From assembly GCF_900102185.1 (NCBI RefSeq), contig NZ_LT629690.1, positions 434,001 to 498,000 of the forward strand: a stretch of 64,000 nt of DNA, read 5' to 3'. This document shows, piece after piece, positions 8,856 to 16,656 of the stretch. Position 1 is the first letter of the stretch. The number at the start of each line of letters is the position of its first letter. Made by a program: the position numbers and the translations under genes. The stretch is from Terriglobus roseus (GTDB taxonomy: Bacteria; Acidobacteriota; Terriglobia; Terriglobales; Acidobacteriaceae). A model generated the notes under the pieces. It was not told where the DNA came from. It made no database searches and saw nothing but the letters and a program-made list of their open reading frames with translations.

Positions 8856-9173
8856 TCAATAACCCAGTTCCAATTCATCCAACAAAGCTCCCATTTCCGA
8901 TGAAGCATGGCGATTCCCGGTGCGTTGCGCTGCGGCAAGTCCATCCTGCAGGCGCTGCTTGGCTTCGTCCGTGCGATGGAGCTTGGCCAGGGTCTGGCCG
9001 CTCATCTGGTAAGCGGGAACATAGTCCGGGTTGTGCTGAATCGTGGCGGCGAACTCTTCCAGTGCCTTTTCCGGGTTGTTCTGCGAAAGATGCTCCATGG
9101 CCAGGCCGTAGCGGGCGAAGCTGTCGGCGGGGTTGGCCTGCAGAATTTCGGTGAGCATTGCAATCTTGTCCAT
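8856..9173 (-). CDS. Small tetratricopeptide-repeat protein
   Basis: 105 residues, all alpha-helical. Two TPR units are visible, at about 18-51 (FARYGLAMEHLSQNNPEKAL) and 52-85 (VPAYQMSGQTLAKLHRTDEA), each with the Gly-Ala-Ala spacing of the family. It is probably a cytosolic scaffold. I start at the ATG at 9173 because the longer frame upstream is antisense to the thioesterase gene and has no TPR character. It is divergent from the thioesterase gene across 57 bp. Confidence 0.8.
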   Translation of the reverse strand: MDKIAMLTEILQANPADSFARYGLAMEHLSQNNPEKALEEFAATIQHNPDYVPAYQMSGQTLAKLHRTDEAKQRLQDGLAAAQRTGNRHASSEMGALLDELELGY

Positions 9174-9230
9174 GAACCTATTGGACGCTGGAACAGCGCT
9201 GCTCGGCAAGCGGTCGTACACTGGTAGACG

Positions 9231-9749
9231 ATGGAAGAGCGGCACAGAACGGTAGCGGAGTCTCAGGCGGAACGCAGCGAGGTCATCTTTCCCGGTGACT
9301 CGAACTCGCTGGGCAATCTGTTTGGCGGCAGATTGATGCAGTTCATTGACCTTGTGGGTGCAGTGGCCGCGTATCGTCATGCGCGTTCCACGGCAGTGGT
9401 TACGGCGAGTATGGATCACCTGGATTTCGTCGCGCCTGTTCACATTGGCGATCTGCTTATCCTGAAGGCCAGCGTGAATCGCGCTTTTAAGAGCAGCATG
9501 GAAGTGGGTGTGAAGGCGATGGTGGAAGACCCGAAGACCCGGCTTCTGCGCCACGTGTCCACTGCCTATGTCACGTATGTTGCCGTAGACCAGACAGGGA
9601 CGCCGGTTATGGTTGATCCGGTGATACCCGAAACAGAGCACCAGAAACGACGCTATGAAGATGCTCTGCGTCGCCGCGAAAGCCGCGCGGAAGAGACGCA
9701 ACGGAAGCGCGAATTACGCAAGATTCTTACCAGCGACTGGCACGTTTAA
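9231..9749 (+). CDS. Acyl-CoA thioesterase, hotdog fold (YciA/BFIT-like)
   Basis: 172 residues, cytosolic, predicted to hydrolyse acyl-CoA to free acid and CoA. The hotdog helix with the active-site signature is GNLFGGRLMQFIDLVGAVAA (about residues 28-47), the Asp being the expected catalytic residue. MDHLDFVAPVHIGDL (about 63-77) is the strand pair typical of the YciA/ACOT clade. The last ~45 residues form a charged helix (RRYEDALRRRESRAEETQRKR) that is not part of the core. No Shine-Dalgarno sequence precedes the ATG; TACACT at 9217-9222 lies 8 bases upstream. Followed after 29 bp by the Mrp gene. Confidence 0.92.
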   Translation: MEERHRTVAESQAERSEVIFPGDSNSLGNLFGGRLMQFIDLVGAVAAYRHARSTAVVTASMDHLDFVAPVHIGDLLILKASVNRAFKSSMEVGVKAMVEDPKTRLLRHVSTAYVTYVAVDQTGTPVMVDPVIPETEHQKRRYEDALRRRESRAEETQRKRELRKILTSDWHV

Positions 9750-9778
9750 TCAGCGAACAATTTTAGACAGGAAGAACG

Positions 9779-10612
9779 ATGGGACACATGGGACAGGGCG
9801 CGCCGCAAGGGCCGCAGGCTTTGCCGGGAATCGGCGCAGTGGTGGCAGTGGGCAGCGGCAAGGGCGGAGTGGGTAAAACCACTGTCAGCGTGAATCTGGC
9901 GATTGCACTGGCTAAGTTGGGTAAGCGCGTCGGCTTGATTGATGCAGACATCTACGGCCCCAATGTTCCCACGATGATGGGTCAGACGCGCCAGCCTTCG
10001 GTCACGGAAGACTCCATGATGGAGCCGCTGGAAAGCTTCGGTGTGAAGTTCATCTCCGTGGGCTTGATTTCGCCCGGCGACAAGCCGTTGGTCATGCGCG
10101 GACCCATGCTGCACCAGATCATCCGCCAGTTTCTGCAACAGGTGAAGTGGGGTGAGCTGGATTACCTCATCGTCGATCTGCCTCCGGGAACGGGCGACGT
10201 TGTGATCTCGCTCGTGCAGACGGTGCCGTTGACTGGCGCGGTGGTTGTATCGACGGGTTCAGGCGTGGCGCTGCAGGATGCTCGCAAGGCGTTGGAGATG
10301 TTCCATCAGGTGAACGTGGAAGTGCTTGGCCTGGTTGAGAACATGTCGCAGATGCGCTTGCCGAACGGCGAAGTGATCGATGTCTTCGGTGCGGGTGGCA
10401 CGGCGAGCACGGCTCGCCAGTACAACCTGCCGTTCCTTGGTTCTGTGGATCTCGATCCGGCGATTCGCGCTGGTGGCGATCGAGGATTGCCTGTGTCGCT
10501 TGGCGGTGAGGATGACGCGAAGGCCAAGGCTTACTTCGACATCGCTCGCGAGGTGATGGAGCGCGTCGAAGAAGTGCAGGAAGATGCAGAGAACGTATTG
10601 GAAATCAATTAG
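9779..10612 (+). CDS. Mrp/NBP35-family P-loop ATPase lacking all cysteines
   Basis: 277 residues. The deviant Walker A GSGKGGVGKTT (about 25-35), the DADIYGPN switch and the DLPPGTGD motif are clear, so this is the Mrp/ApbC fold that normally carries and transfers Fe-S clusters. The N-terminal MIP18/DUF59 domain is missing. The C-terminal CPxC that bridges a [4Fe-4S] cluster across the dimer is also missing: after ENMS the sequence reads QMRLPNGEVIDVFG. I find no cysteine anywhere in the translation. The ATPase core is intact, so the protein is likely expressed but may not be an Fe-S carrier. It lies 67 bp upstream of hrcA on the same strand. Confidence 0.9.
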   Translation: MGHMGQGAPQGPQALPGIGAVVAVGSGKGGVGKTTVSVNLAIALAKLGKRVGLIDADIYGPNVPTMMGQTRQPSVTEDSMMEPLESFGVKFISVGLISPGDKPLVMRGPMLHQIIRQFLQQVKWGELDYLIVDLPPGTGDVVISLVQTVPLTGAVVVSTGSGVALQDARKALEMFHQVNVEVLGLVENMSQMRLPNGEVIDVFGAGGTASTARQYNLPFLGSVDLDPAIRAGGDRGLPVSLGGEDDAKAKAYFDIAREVMERVEEVQEDAENVLEIN

Positions 10613-10679
10613 TTCCTGCCGCCTGGCTTAAACCTGCGTCTTCAAGACTCATATTTGGCACAGACTGGCATTAGAATAA

Positions 10680-11765
10680 ATGTCAATGGCGGATCTGCGC
10701 GAAACCGGCTGGGGTTTGCATGCGCGGCAGCAGGCGATTCTGGCTGCCGCCATTGAACTGTATGTGCAGACGGGTGAGCCTGTGGCATCGCAAGCACTTG
10801 CGAGCATCAGCGGATTAAGTTCTGCCACTGTACGCAACGTGATGGTGGAACTTGCTGATGCGGGCATGCTGGAGCAGCCGCATACTTCCGCAGGTCGCAT
10901 CCCCACAGCTCGTGCATTTCGTTTGCACGTAGAACAGATTCGCGGAGCCAATCGCATTGCGCCACGCTGGCTTCCAGTGGAGTCGCGCACACAGATTGAT
11001 GCACAGTTGCAGAGCCTTGGCGGTATAGGAGCGTTCTTTGAACGCACGCCTCAAGTGCTTGCTGCGTTGTCCAGCGGAGTGGGGTTGGCATTGGCAACAG
11101 CACAACCTGGTGATTTGTTGGAACACGTTCATTTTCAGCGGTTGGCGTTGAAGAAGGTGCTTGCGGTTGTTGTTACTCGCAGTGGCGCTGTGCGTGATCG
11201 CGTGTTGCCGTTGGAGCGCGATCTTTCCATGAATGATCTGGAAACTGCGTCGCGCTATCTGAACGAGAACTTCCGTGGTTGGGATGTAGAGCGCGTGCGT
11301 GCAGAGATTGCGTCGCGTGCGGAGCGTGAACGCAGTGAGTATCAGCGGTTACTGCAGGCGGCAGAAGAATTGTGGTCTCGTGCAGTGCCGGACGACCGTT
11401 CGCTGGAACAGAGCGTCTATGTGGAAGGTGTCTCAAACCTGCTGGGTGCTGCCGATAAGGACAGTGCGCGGCTGCGCGAGATGCTGGCAGCGTTGGAAGC
11501 AAAGGAACGCGTCGTAGCGCTGCTGACAGCGTATGTGAATTCAGAAGAGCGCAGTGTGCGCGTTGTCTTCAACATGGAAGATCGCGTGCCTGAGATGCAG
11601 GGCATGGTGCTGGTGGCAGCGCCTGCGGTAGTGGATGGAACGGTGCGCGGCACCGTAGGTGTATTAGCAACGCAGCGCATGCATTACGAGAACACCATCA
11701 ACGCCGTGGGGTACGTGGCGCAGATGTTCGCGCAGGCCGGAAACGACACCGGCGATCGGTCATAA
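10680..11765 (+). CDS. hrcA: HrcA heat-shock repressor
   Basis: 361 residues, normal for HrcA. The N-terminal winged helix (residues 8-75; ARQQAILAAAIELYVQTGEP, then SSATVRNVMVELADAGMLEQPHTSAGRIPT) is the classic CIRCE-binding domain, followed by a GAF-like domain and a dimerisation segment. HrcA represses chaperone genes and is itself kept folded by GroEL (family knowledge). It heads hrcA-grpE-dnaJ. There is no Shine-Dalgarno sequence; TAGAAT at 10672-10677 lies 8 bases before the second in-frame ATG at 10686, which may be the true start. I see no CIRCE (TTAGCACTC-N9-GAGTGCTAA) upstream. Confidence 0.95.
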   Translation: MSMADLRETGWGLHARQQAILAAAIELYVQTGEPVASQALASISGLSSATVRNVMVELADAGMLEQPHTSAGRIPTARAFRLHVEQIRGANRIAPRWLPVESRTQIDAQLQSLGGIGAFFERTPQVLAALSSGVGLALATAQPGDLLEHVHFQRLALKKVLAVVVTRSGAVRDRVLPLERDLSMNDLETASRYLNENFRGWDVERVRAEIASRAERERSEYQRLLQAAEELWSRAVPDDRSLEQSVYVEGVSNLLGAADKDSARLREMLAALEAKERVVALLTAYVNSEERSVRVVFNMEDRVPEMQGMVLVAAPAVVDGTVRGTVGVLATQRMHYENTINAVGYVAQMFAQAGNDTGDRS

Positions 11766-11836
11766 ACGAACGCATTGCGCACCGTATTAAGTCAGGCTTT
11801 GAGATGTTTTCAGATCGATATAGGAAGTGGATAGGC

Positions 11837-12406
11837 ATGAAGGGAACAGAAGAAACGACTGCAGCAACGGATCAGGAGATGGTGAGCGCGGCGGAAGCAG
11901 AAGAAAGCAATACCGCTTCAGAGGCGGAGGCTGCTACCGTGTTGCAAAGCGAGTTCGACCAGATCAAGGGCGAGCGCGATCAGTATGCCGACCGACTGGC
12001 ACGCCTGCAGGCAGAGTTTGATAACGCTCGCAAGCGTGAAGCCAAGGAGCGCGCGGAGTTTCGTGACTACGCCGTGGGCAATGCTGCGGAAGGATTTCTC
12101 GGAGTGTTGGACAACTTCCAACTCGCGCTGAAGTCGACGGGATCGCCGGAGCAGTTTCGTGCGGGCATTGAATTGATCGCCAAACAGCTCGATGATGCGG
12201 TGCGCAATCTTGGCGTGACGGCTGTCGAGACAGTTGGTCAGCAGTTTGATCCGCGCACCATGGAGGCACTTGGCTCTGTGGAAACGTCTGAGTATCCAGA
12301 CGATGCCGTGGTGGACGAAATCCGCAAGGGCTACCGCATCAAGGAGCGCCTGCTGCGCCCCGCACTGGTGCGTGTGGCGAAGAACAATCAGACGCATCAG
12401 GCGTAA
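11837..12406 (+). CDS. grpE: GrpE nucleotide exchange factor
   Basis: About 189 residues from the preferred ATG at 11837, which has AGGAAG 9 bases upstream; an earlier ATG at 11804 would add 11 residues without a ribosome site. Residues 1-45 are acidic and disordered, then a long coiled coil (FDQIKGERDQYADRLARLQA), then the beta-wing domain with GVTAVETVGQQFDPRTMEAL near the C-terminus, the GrpE signature region. GrpE releases ADP from DnaK. It lies between hrcA and dnaJ; dnaK is not in the window. Confidence 0.94.
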   Translation: MKGTEETTAATDQEMVSAAEAEESNTASEAEAATVLQSEFDQIKGERDQYADRLARLQAEFDNARKREAKERAEFRDYAVGNAAEGFLGVLDNFQLALKSTGSPEQFRAGIELIAKQLDDAVRNLGVTAVETVGQQFDPRTMEALGSVETSEYPDDAVVDEIRKGYRIKERLLRPALVRVAKNNQTHQA

Positions 12407-12444
12407 GCATTGCTGTTGTAGCAGTAAAGGATTGAGAGGGAACT

Positions 12445-13596
12445 TTGGCAGGAGCCACGGTGAAAGCTGACTATTACGAGGTATTGCAGGTCACAAGGAC
12501 GGCAACGGATCAGGAGATTAAGACTTCCTATCGCAAGCTGGCCATGCAGTTCCACCCAGACCGCAACCCCGGCGATAAGTCGGCAGAAGACAAGTTCAAG
12601 GAATGTAGCGAAGCATACGGCATCCTGAGTGACCCGCAGAAGCGCGCGGCGTATGACCGTTATGGCCACGCTGGCTTTGGCGGCGCTGCATCGCAGGGTG
12701 GCGGATTCCCCGGAGGCTTTGGTGGCTTCGGTGGCGACCCGCAGGATCTTGGTGACATCTTTGGCGATATCTTTGGTGAGATGTTCGGCGGCGGTGGCGG
12801 TGGTCGTCGTCAATCGCGTGCGCAACGTGGTCGCGATCTGAAGTACGACCTGACCATGGAGTTTGAAGAAGCGGTCTTCGGCAAAGAGCAGGAGATTAAG
12901 ATCAGGCGCCAGGAAACCTGCGATGACTGCGGTGGCACCGGATCCGCAAATGGAAAACAGCCCGTGACCTGTGCACAGTGCCGTGGTGCAGGGCAGGTGC
13001 GTTATCAGCAGGGCTTCTTCTCGGTAGCGCGTCCATGCCCCAAGTGCGAAGGCAGCGGCGTGAATGTAACCGACCCATGCCAGACCTGCCGTGGCGAAAG
13101 CCGTGTGAGCCGTGAGCACACGATCAATGTGAAGGTGCCTGCAGGCGTAGAAGATGGCACGCGCATTCGCTATCAGGGCGAAGGCGAAGCCGGAAAGCTC
13201 GGCGGGCCCGCAGGCGACTTATATGTGGAACTTCGAGTGAAGGCTCACAAGTTTTTCCAGCGTGATGGGGACGATCTGCATTGCGTAGTCCCGGTCAGCT
13301 TCCCGCAGGCAGCGCTGGGCGATGAACTTGAGATTGAAACGCTGGAAGGTGTTGCCGTGCTGAAGGTTCCGGAAGGAACGCAGAGCGGCAAGAGCTTCCG
13401 CATCAAGGGCAAGGGCGTTCCACATCTCAATAGCCATGGCAAGGGTGATTTGATCGTGGAAGTGCGAGTACAGACGCCGGCCAAGCTGACCAAGAAGCAG
13501 AAGGAACTGCTGAAAGAGCTCAGTGAAACCATGAAGACGGACAATGCACCGCAGTCGCACAGCTTCATGGATCGCATGAAGGAGATGTTTAGCTAA
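12445..13596 (+). CDS. dnaJ: DnaJ co-chaperone
   Basis: 383 residues. The J domain covers about 6-72 with the HPD motif in FHPDRNPGD. A Gly/Phe-rich linker (FPGGFGGFGGDPQD) is followed by four zinc-finger repeats: CDDCGGTGS, CAQCRGAGQV, CPKCEGSGV and CQTCRGES, the last lacking the final Gly. Two C-terminal beta domains complete a type I Hsp40 that stimulates DnaK. The start chosen is TTG at 12445 with GAGAGGG just upstream. A GTG at 12460 has AGGAG 5 bases upstream and would begin VKADYYEVL; either is possible. Confidence 0.95.
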   Translation: MAGATVKADYYEVLQVTRTATDQEIKTSYRKLAMQFHPDRNPGDKSAEDKFKECSEAYGILSDPQKRAAYDRYGHAGFGGAASQGGGFPGGFGGFGGDPQDLGDIFGDIFGEMFGGGGGGRRQSRAQRGRDLKYDLTMEFEEAVFGKEQEIKIRRQETCDDCGGTGSANGKQPVTCAQCRGAGQVRYQQGFFSVARPCPKCEGSGVNVTDPCQTCRGESRVSREHTINVKVPAGVEDGTRIRYQGEGEAGKLGGPAGDLYVELRVKAHKFFQRDGDDLHCVVPVSFPQAALGDELEIETLEGVAVLKVPEGTQSGKSFRIKGKGVPHLNSHGKGDLIVEVRVQTPAKLTKKQKELLKELSETMKTDNAPQSHSFMDRMKEMFS

Positions 13597-13598
13597 CG

Positions 13599-13805
13599 AT
13601 GTTGCTGCGCGTGGGACAAATGGCGGTTGCGGTACTCGGCATGGCGCTGATCCTGCACTTCGGCATCACGCGCGATCCCGGCTGGGGTGAAACCAGCATG
13701 ATGCATCCCGTTATCTGGACCATTCATTGGCCGGCACTAGGAGCAGGTATCTTTTGCCTGCTTGTTACCTTCGTTCTTATGGCTCTGCTCGGGCGCAACG
13801 AATAA
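13599..13805 (+). CDS. Two-helix small membrane protein
   Basis: 68 residues, not recognised. Two hydrophobic helices are visible at about 6-22 (GQMAVAVLGMALILHFGI) and 43-63 (PALGAGIFCLLVTFVLMALL), with a Trp-rich connecting loop. It begins 2 bp after the dnaJ stop and ends exactly before the next small gene, so it may be translationally coupled at the end of the chaperone operon. No function can be assigned. Confidence 0.5.
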   Translation: MLLRVGQMAVAVLGMALILHFGITRDPGWGETSMMHPVIWTIHWPALGAGIFCLLVTFVLMALLGRNE

Positions 13806-14009
13806 ATGATCCAACGGGATACCAAGATGACGATTGCATTGTGTCTTGGATTATTCCTGACAACGCTTGGCATCGTGGGGGATTACTCCCGTTGGGATCA
13901 TCGATATAACGCGACTGTTCATCCACGCCTGCACCCTATAACTCTCGCTCTCGGGATAAGTGCACTTTGCTGGGCATGGACACTTCGCAGACATAGACCC
14001 AGGCGCTAG
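13806..14009 (+). CDS. Small membrane protein at end of chaperone operon
   Basis: 67 residues, not recognised. One hydrophobic helix lies at about 8-24 (MTIALCLGLFLTTLGIVG) and a second at about 45-59 (ITLALGISALCWAWTL), with a basic tail RRHRPRR that suggests a cytosolic C-terminus. The ATG directly follows the TAA of the preceding gene; an internal ATG at 13827 could also serve. The 3' end overlaps the convergent rsmE stop by 4 bp. Confidence 0.42.
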   Translation: MIQRDTKMTIALCLGLFLTTLGIVGDYSRWDHRYNATVHPRLHPITLALGISALCWAWTLRRHRPRR

Positions 14010-14728
14010 TTCCTCAATGCTGCAGCGATCGCGAGACCCGCGATCGCTGCCGTTTCTGCGCGCAGAATGCGTGGCCCCAGCGTCACATGCTGCCATCCAC
14101 TATCGCGAAAGAGTTGCATCTCATCGGCGGTCCATCCGCCTTCGGGGCCGATCGCCAGTGCGATGCTTCCGTTTGCTGGAGCGGCTTCGAGAGCGGCGCG
14201 GATGGTGTTCTCTTCTTCTGTCTCTGCCAACAGCAGTTTCAGATTAGCGTCCACTGTCGGAAGAAACAGTTTCAGCGTTACGGGGTCATCGACTTCCGGT
14301 ACATCGGTACGGCGTGACTGCTGCGATGCTTCACGAACGATTCGCCGCCAGCGCTCCACACGTTTTGTCGCAGCTTGGGACAGATGCTTTTCCGTGCGTC
14401 GTGCAAGCACAGGAGTGATGCGCGCCGCACCAAGTTCTGTCGCCTTTTCAATTGCCCATTCCAGGTGATCGAACTTGAAGACAGCAAGCAGCAGGTGGAC
14501 GGGCAGGGCGACCTCTGCTTCCTGCTCTTCATGAAGAGCGAAGGTAACTTCGTCATCACCAACGCTCTTTACTTCCGCGCGATGTAAAAAACCATCTGCC
14601 ACGACATCAAAGATCTGTCCGGGCTGTGCTCGGAGAACACGCGCAAGGTGCGCGGCTTGATCGCCGGTGAGTGCGGCTTCAGTGCGTTCTTTATTCCATG
14701 TATCAGCAATCCATCGACGGCGAGTCAT
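14006..14728 (-). CDS. rsmE: 16S rRNA (uracil-1498-N3)-methyltransferase RsmE
   Basis: 240 residues, normal for RsmE. It methylates U1498 of 16S rRNA using SAM. The N-terminal PUA-like part (ALTGDQAAHLARVLRAQPGQ) is followed by a SPOUT/trefoil-knot domain with IEKATELGAARITPV, IGPEGGWTADEM and LGPRILRAETAAI, the last two being the SAM-binding knot. There is no Shine-Dalgarno sequence; TACACT at 14743..14738 lies 9 bases before the ATG, suggesting a very short leader downstream of the candidate ncRNA. Confidence 0.95.
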   Translation of the reverse strand: MTRRRWIADTWNKERTEAALTGDQAAHLARVLRAQPGQIFDVVADGFLHRAEVKSVGDDEVTFALHEEQEAEVALPVHLLLAVFKFDHLEWAIEKATELGAARITPVLARRTEKHLSQAATKRVERWRRIVREASQQSRRTDVPEVDDPVTLKLFLPTVDANLKLLLAETEEENTIRAALEAAPANGSIALAIGPEGGWTADEMQLFRDSGWQHVTLGPRILRAETAAIAGLAIAAALRN

Positions 14729-14765
14729 AACTGTTTCAGTGTAATGAGTGATGCGAATTCATGCG

Positions 14766-14917
14766 CAAACACAACGCGGGGAGCGCTTTCGCGCTCCCCG
14801 TCTGAAGTTGCTTTGCCTTGTTGCGTTGCGGCCTTTGCCACCGCTTCGCATTGTCTTGCCGTCTTGCCTACTCTCCCTGAGTGAGAAGACTGCGCGCTGC
14901 ATTCAAATGTTGCAGCT
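14766..14917 (-). ncRNA. Candidate structured non-coding RNA, about 150 nt
   Basis: A transcript inferred from a strong promoter, internal structure and a terminator-like end, all on the minus strand. Hairpins read 5'-3': GCTGCA(14916..14911)/TGCAGC(14901..14896); a weaker TCTC/GAGA stem over 14881-14868; TGCG-AA-GCGG pairing with CCGC-AA-CGCA (about 14852-14824); and a perfect 10-bp stem CGGGGAGCGC-GAAA-GCGCTCCCCG (14800..14777) capped by a GNRA tetraloop and followed by CGTTGTGTTTG. No good reading frame with a ribosome site crosses it. It does not match what I know of 6S, SRP, tmRNA or RNase P RNA. It could also be an unusual leader of rsmE. Confidence 0.5.
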
Positions 14918-14923
14918 AACGAA

Positions 14924-14952
14924 TGTATAGAAGCACGTGCGAAGAGTGTCAA
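14924..14952 (-). promoter_or_regulatory. Sigma-70-type promoter driving the candidate ncRNA
   Basis: Minus strand: TTGACA at 14952..14947, a 17-base spacer, then TATACA at 14929..14924. The -35 is a perfect consensus and the spacing is ideal. The predicted start near 14917 is immediately before the first hairpin. Confidence 0.7.
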
Positions 14953-15170
14953 CAAAAAAGTTTTTAAGGTTGTAACGGGCCAGTTCCTTTGCAGCGTCTC
15001 GTGTGCATGCGCAAGACAAACTTAAGGTGGTCAATCGCAACCCGGAAGTCCTGTTGATGATGCTTCGCATCGCTCACGAAGTTGACGCGGGATCGAATGT
15101 AACGACGTTACACGGCGAGATGACGCATCGTGAAGGATGTTCGTTTTAGCCAATATCCATGCTGGTTTTG
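14953..15170. other. Intergenic region between serine dehydratase and the ncRNA promoter
   Basis: About 220 bp. It contains a 15-bp perfect palindrome, TGTAACGACGTTACA, at 15098-15112, a possible regulator site. A 48-codon plus-strand frame (GTG 15003 to TAG 15149) reads plausibly as protein, but it has no Shine-Dalgarno sequence and I do not recognise it. Nothing else is evident. Confidence 0.4.
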
Positions 15171-16601
15171 TCAGCACTCGATGACATTCAATGCAAGTCC
15201 GGCGAGAGAAGTTTCTTTGTAACGCGACTGCATATCGAGTCCAGTCTGATACATGGTTCGGATCACCTGATCGAGCGAAACTTTATGCTCGTCGAGTTCG
15301 TTCATGGACATGCGCGCGGCGTTTACTGCCTTCACGGCACCCATGCCGTTTCTTTCTATGCACGGGATTTGCACAAGTCCGCCGATGGGGTCGCACGTCA
15401 TGCCGAGGTTGTGTTCCATCCCAATTTCGGCAGCGTGTTCAACTTGCGCGTTTGTTCCGTTGAGCGCAGCGACAAGTCCCCCCGCAGCCATGCTGCACGC
15501 AACACCAACCTCACCTTGGCATCCCACTTCAGCGCCAGAGATCGATGCATTCTCCTTGTACAAAATGCCGATGGCTGCCGCAGTAAGGAAGTAACGCATC
15601 AGTCCGTCTTCATCTGCTCCGGGAATAAAGTCCTTGTAGTAGCGAGCCACCGCGGGCACCACACCGGCGGCGCCATTAGTCGGCGCAGTTACCACGCGCC
15701 CACCTGCAGCGTTCTCTTCATTCACAGCCATCGCGAACACGGTGACCCAATCCAGAGGTGCCAGAGGATCGGATGAACCTTTCTCTTGCAGACGAGCGGA
15801 AAGGCGTGGCGCACGTCGGCGTACCTGCAGACCTCCGGGTAGCGTTCCTTCATTCAGAATGCCGCGTTGAATGGTGTCGTCCATCACAGCCCACAGAGCG
15901 AGCACGCCATTACGTACATCGGTGGCGGCATCGCCGGTGCTGTCGATACGTGGCCGCGGAATTTTCCTGTCGTCGATTATCGCAACTTCATTCGCGAAGA
16001 CCAGTTCCGCAATGGTGATGTTCGCTGCTGCCGCTGATGCGAGCAGCTGCGCCGCACTGCGAAAGTTGTAGGGGATATCGCGTGATGACTCAGGAGTGGC
16101 AGCGCCGCTTGCAGAGAAGCGTTCAGCCGTCACGATGAAGCCGCCTCCGATGGAATAGAAGACTTCGTCGGCAAGTTTGTTACCGGCTTCATCAAAGGCG
16201 CTGAAACGTACGCCGTTGGGATGGGTGACTACATCTGCCTCGGGATACATCTGATCTCTGTGAAACAGCAGGTCACGGTCGCGCTGAAATGGAATGCGCC
16301 TCGTTCCTCCAAACGACAGGCTGCCCTCTGCAGCCTCACTCAGAATAGTTTTGTGGAGTTCCGGTTCGATCGTGTCCGGCATCTCTCCTGCAAGTCCAGT
16401 CAATACTGCGGAGTCTGTTCCGTGCCCGATACCGGTCAAAGCCAACGAACCATACAGATCAATCTGCACACGTTGCACGCGATCAAAGACATTCGCTCGC
16501 TGCAAGCCACGAAGAAATGCCTGGGCTGCACGCATGGGAGCAACAGTATGCGAACTGGAAGGGCCGATACCGATCTTGAAAAGTTCAAAGAGACTAGTCA
16601 C
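15171..16601 (-). CDS. sdaA: L-serine ammonia-lyase (iron-sulfur L-serine dehydratase)
   Basis: 476 residues, single-chain SdaA with fused beta and alpha domains, converting L-serine to pyruvate and ammonia via a [4Fe-4S] cluster. [19 protein letters not shown] at the N-terminus is the beta-domain signature. Cluster cysteines are visible in [16 protein letters not shown] and [20 protein letters not shown]. The start is GTG (16601) because [11 protein letters not shown] aligns with the normal N-terminus. No Shine-Dalgarno sequence exists; TAGAAT (16613..16608) lies 6 bases upstream, and the start codon sits in a two-part hairpin (16591-16629), so the mRNA may be leaderless or start-codon-sequestered. 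Confidence 0.95.
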   Translation of the reverse strand: MTSLFELFKIGIGPSSSHTVAPMRAAQAFLRGLQRANVFDRVQRVQIDLYGSLALTGIGHGTDSAVLTGLAGEMPDTIEPELHKTILSEAAEGSLSFGGTRRIPFQRDRDLLFHRDQMYPEADVVTHPNGVRFSAFDEAGNKLADEVFYSIGGGFIVTAERFSASGAATPESSRDIPYNFRSAAQLLASAAAANITIAELVFANEVAIIDDRKIPRPRIDSTGDAATDVRNGVLALWAVMDDTIQRGILNEGTLPGGLQVRRRAPRLSARLQEKGSSDPLAPLDWVTVFAMAVNEENAAGGRVVTAPTNGAAGVVPAVARYYKDFIPGADEDGLMRYFLTAAAIGILYKENASISGAEVGCQGEVGVACSMAAGGLVAALNGTNAQVEHAAEIGMEHNLGMTCDPIGGLVQIPCIERNGMGAVKAVNAARMSMNELDEHKVSLDQVIRTMYQTGLDMQSRYKETSLAGLALNVIEC

Positions 16602-16656
16602 AGCGCTATTCTAGGCGCTGCGGCTAGTCTCTTTGTGTTGCTCCGGTAGGTTGGAA

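Noticed and set aside
9174-9701. N-terminal extension of the TPR protein to 281 residues
   Set aside because: This segment is antisense to the thioesterase gene, has no TPR features, and a good ATG exists at 9173.
10655-10670. TTGGCAC...GGCATTAG upstream of hrcA, resembling a sigma-54 promoter
   Set aside because: Spacing between the GG and GC elements is one base short of the required value, and no activator gene is nearby.
14022-14050. 12-bp stem GCAGCGATCGCG / CGCGATCGCTGC, possible terminator
   Set aside because: It lies inside the last codons of rsmE, where it encodes an Ala/Ile-rich repeat (AAIAGLAIAAA). No T-tract follows in either direction.
15003-15149. 48-codon plus-strand frame starting at a GTG
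   Set aside because: No ribosome site and no recognisable similarity; it contains the 15-bp palindrome, which suggests regulatory rather than coding DNA.
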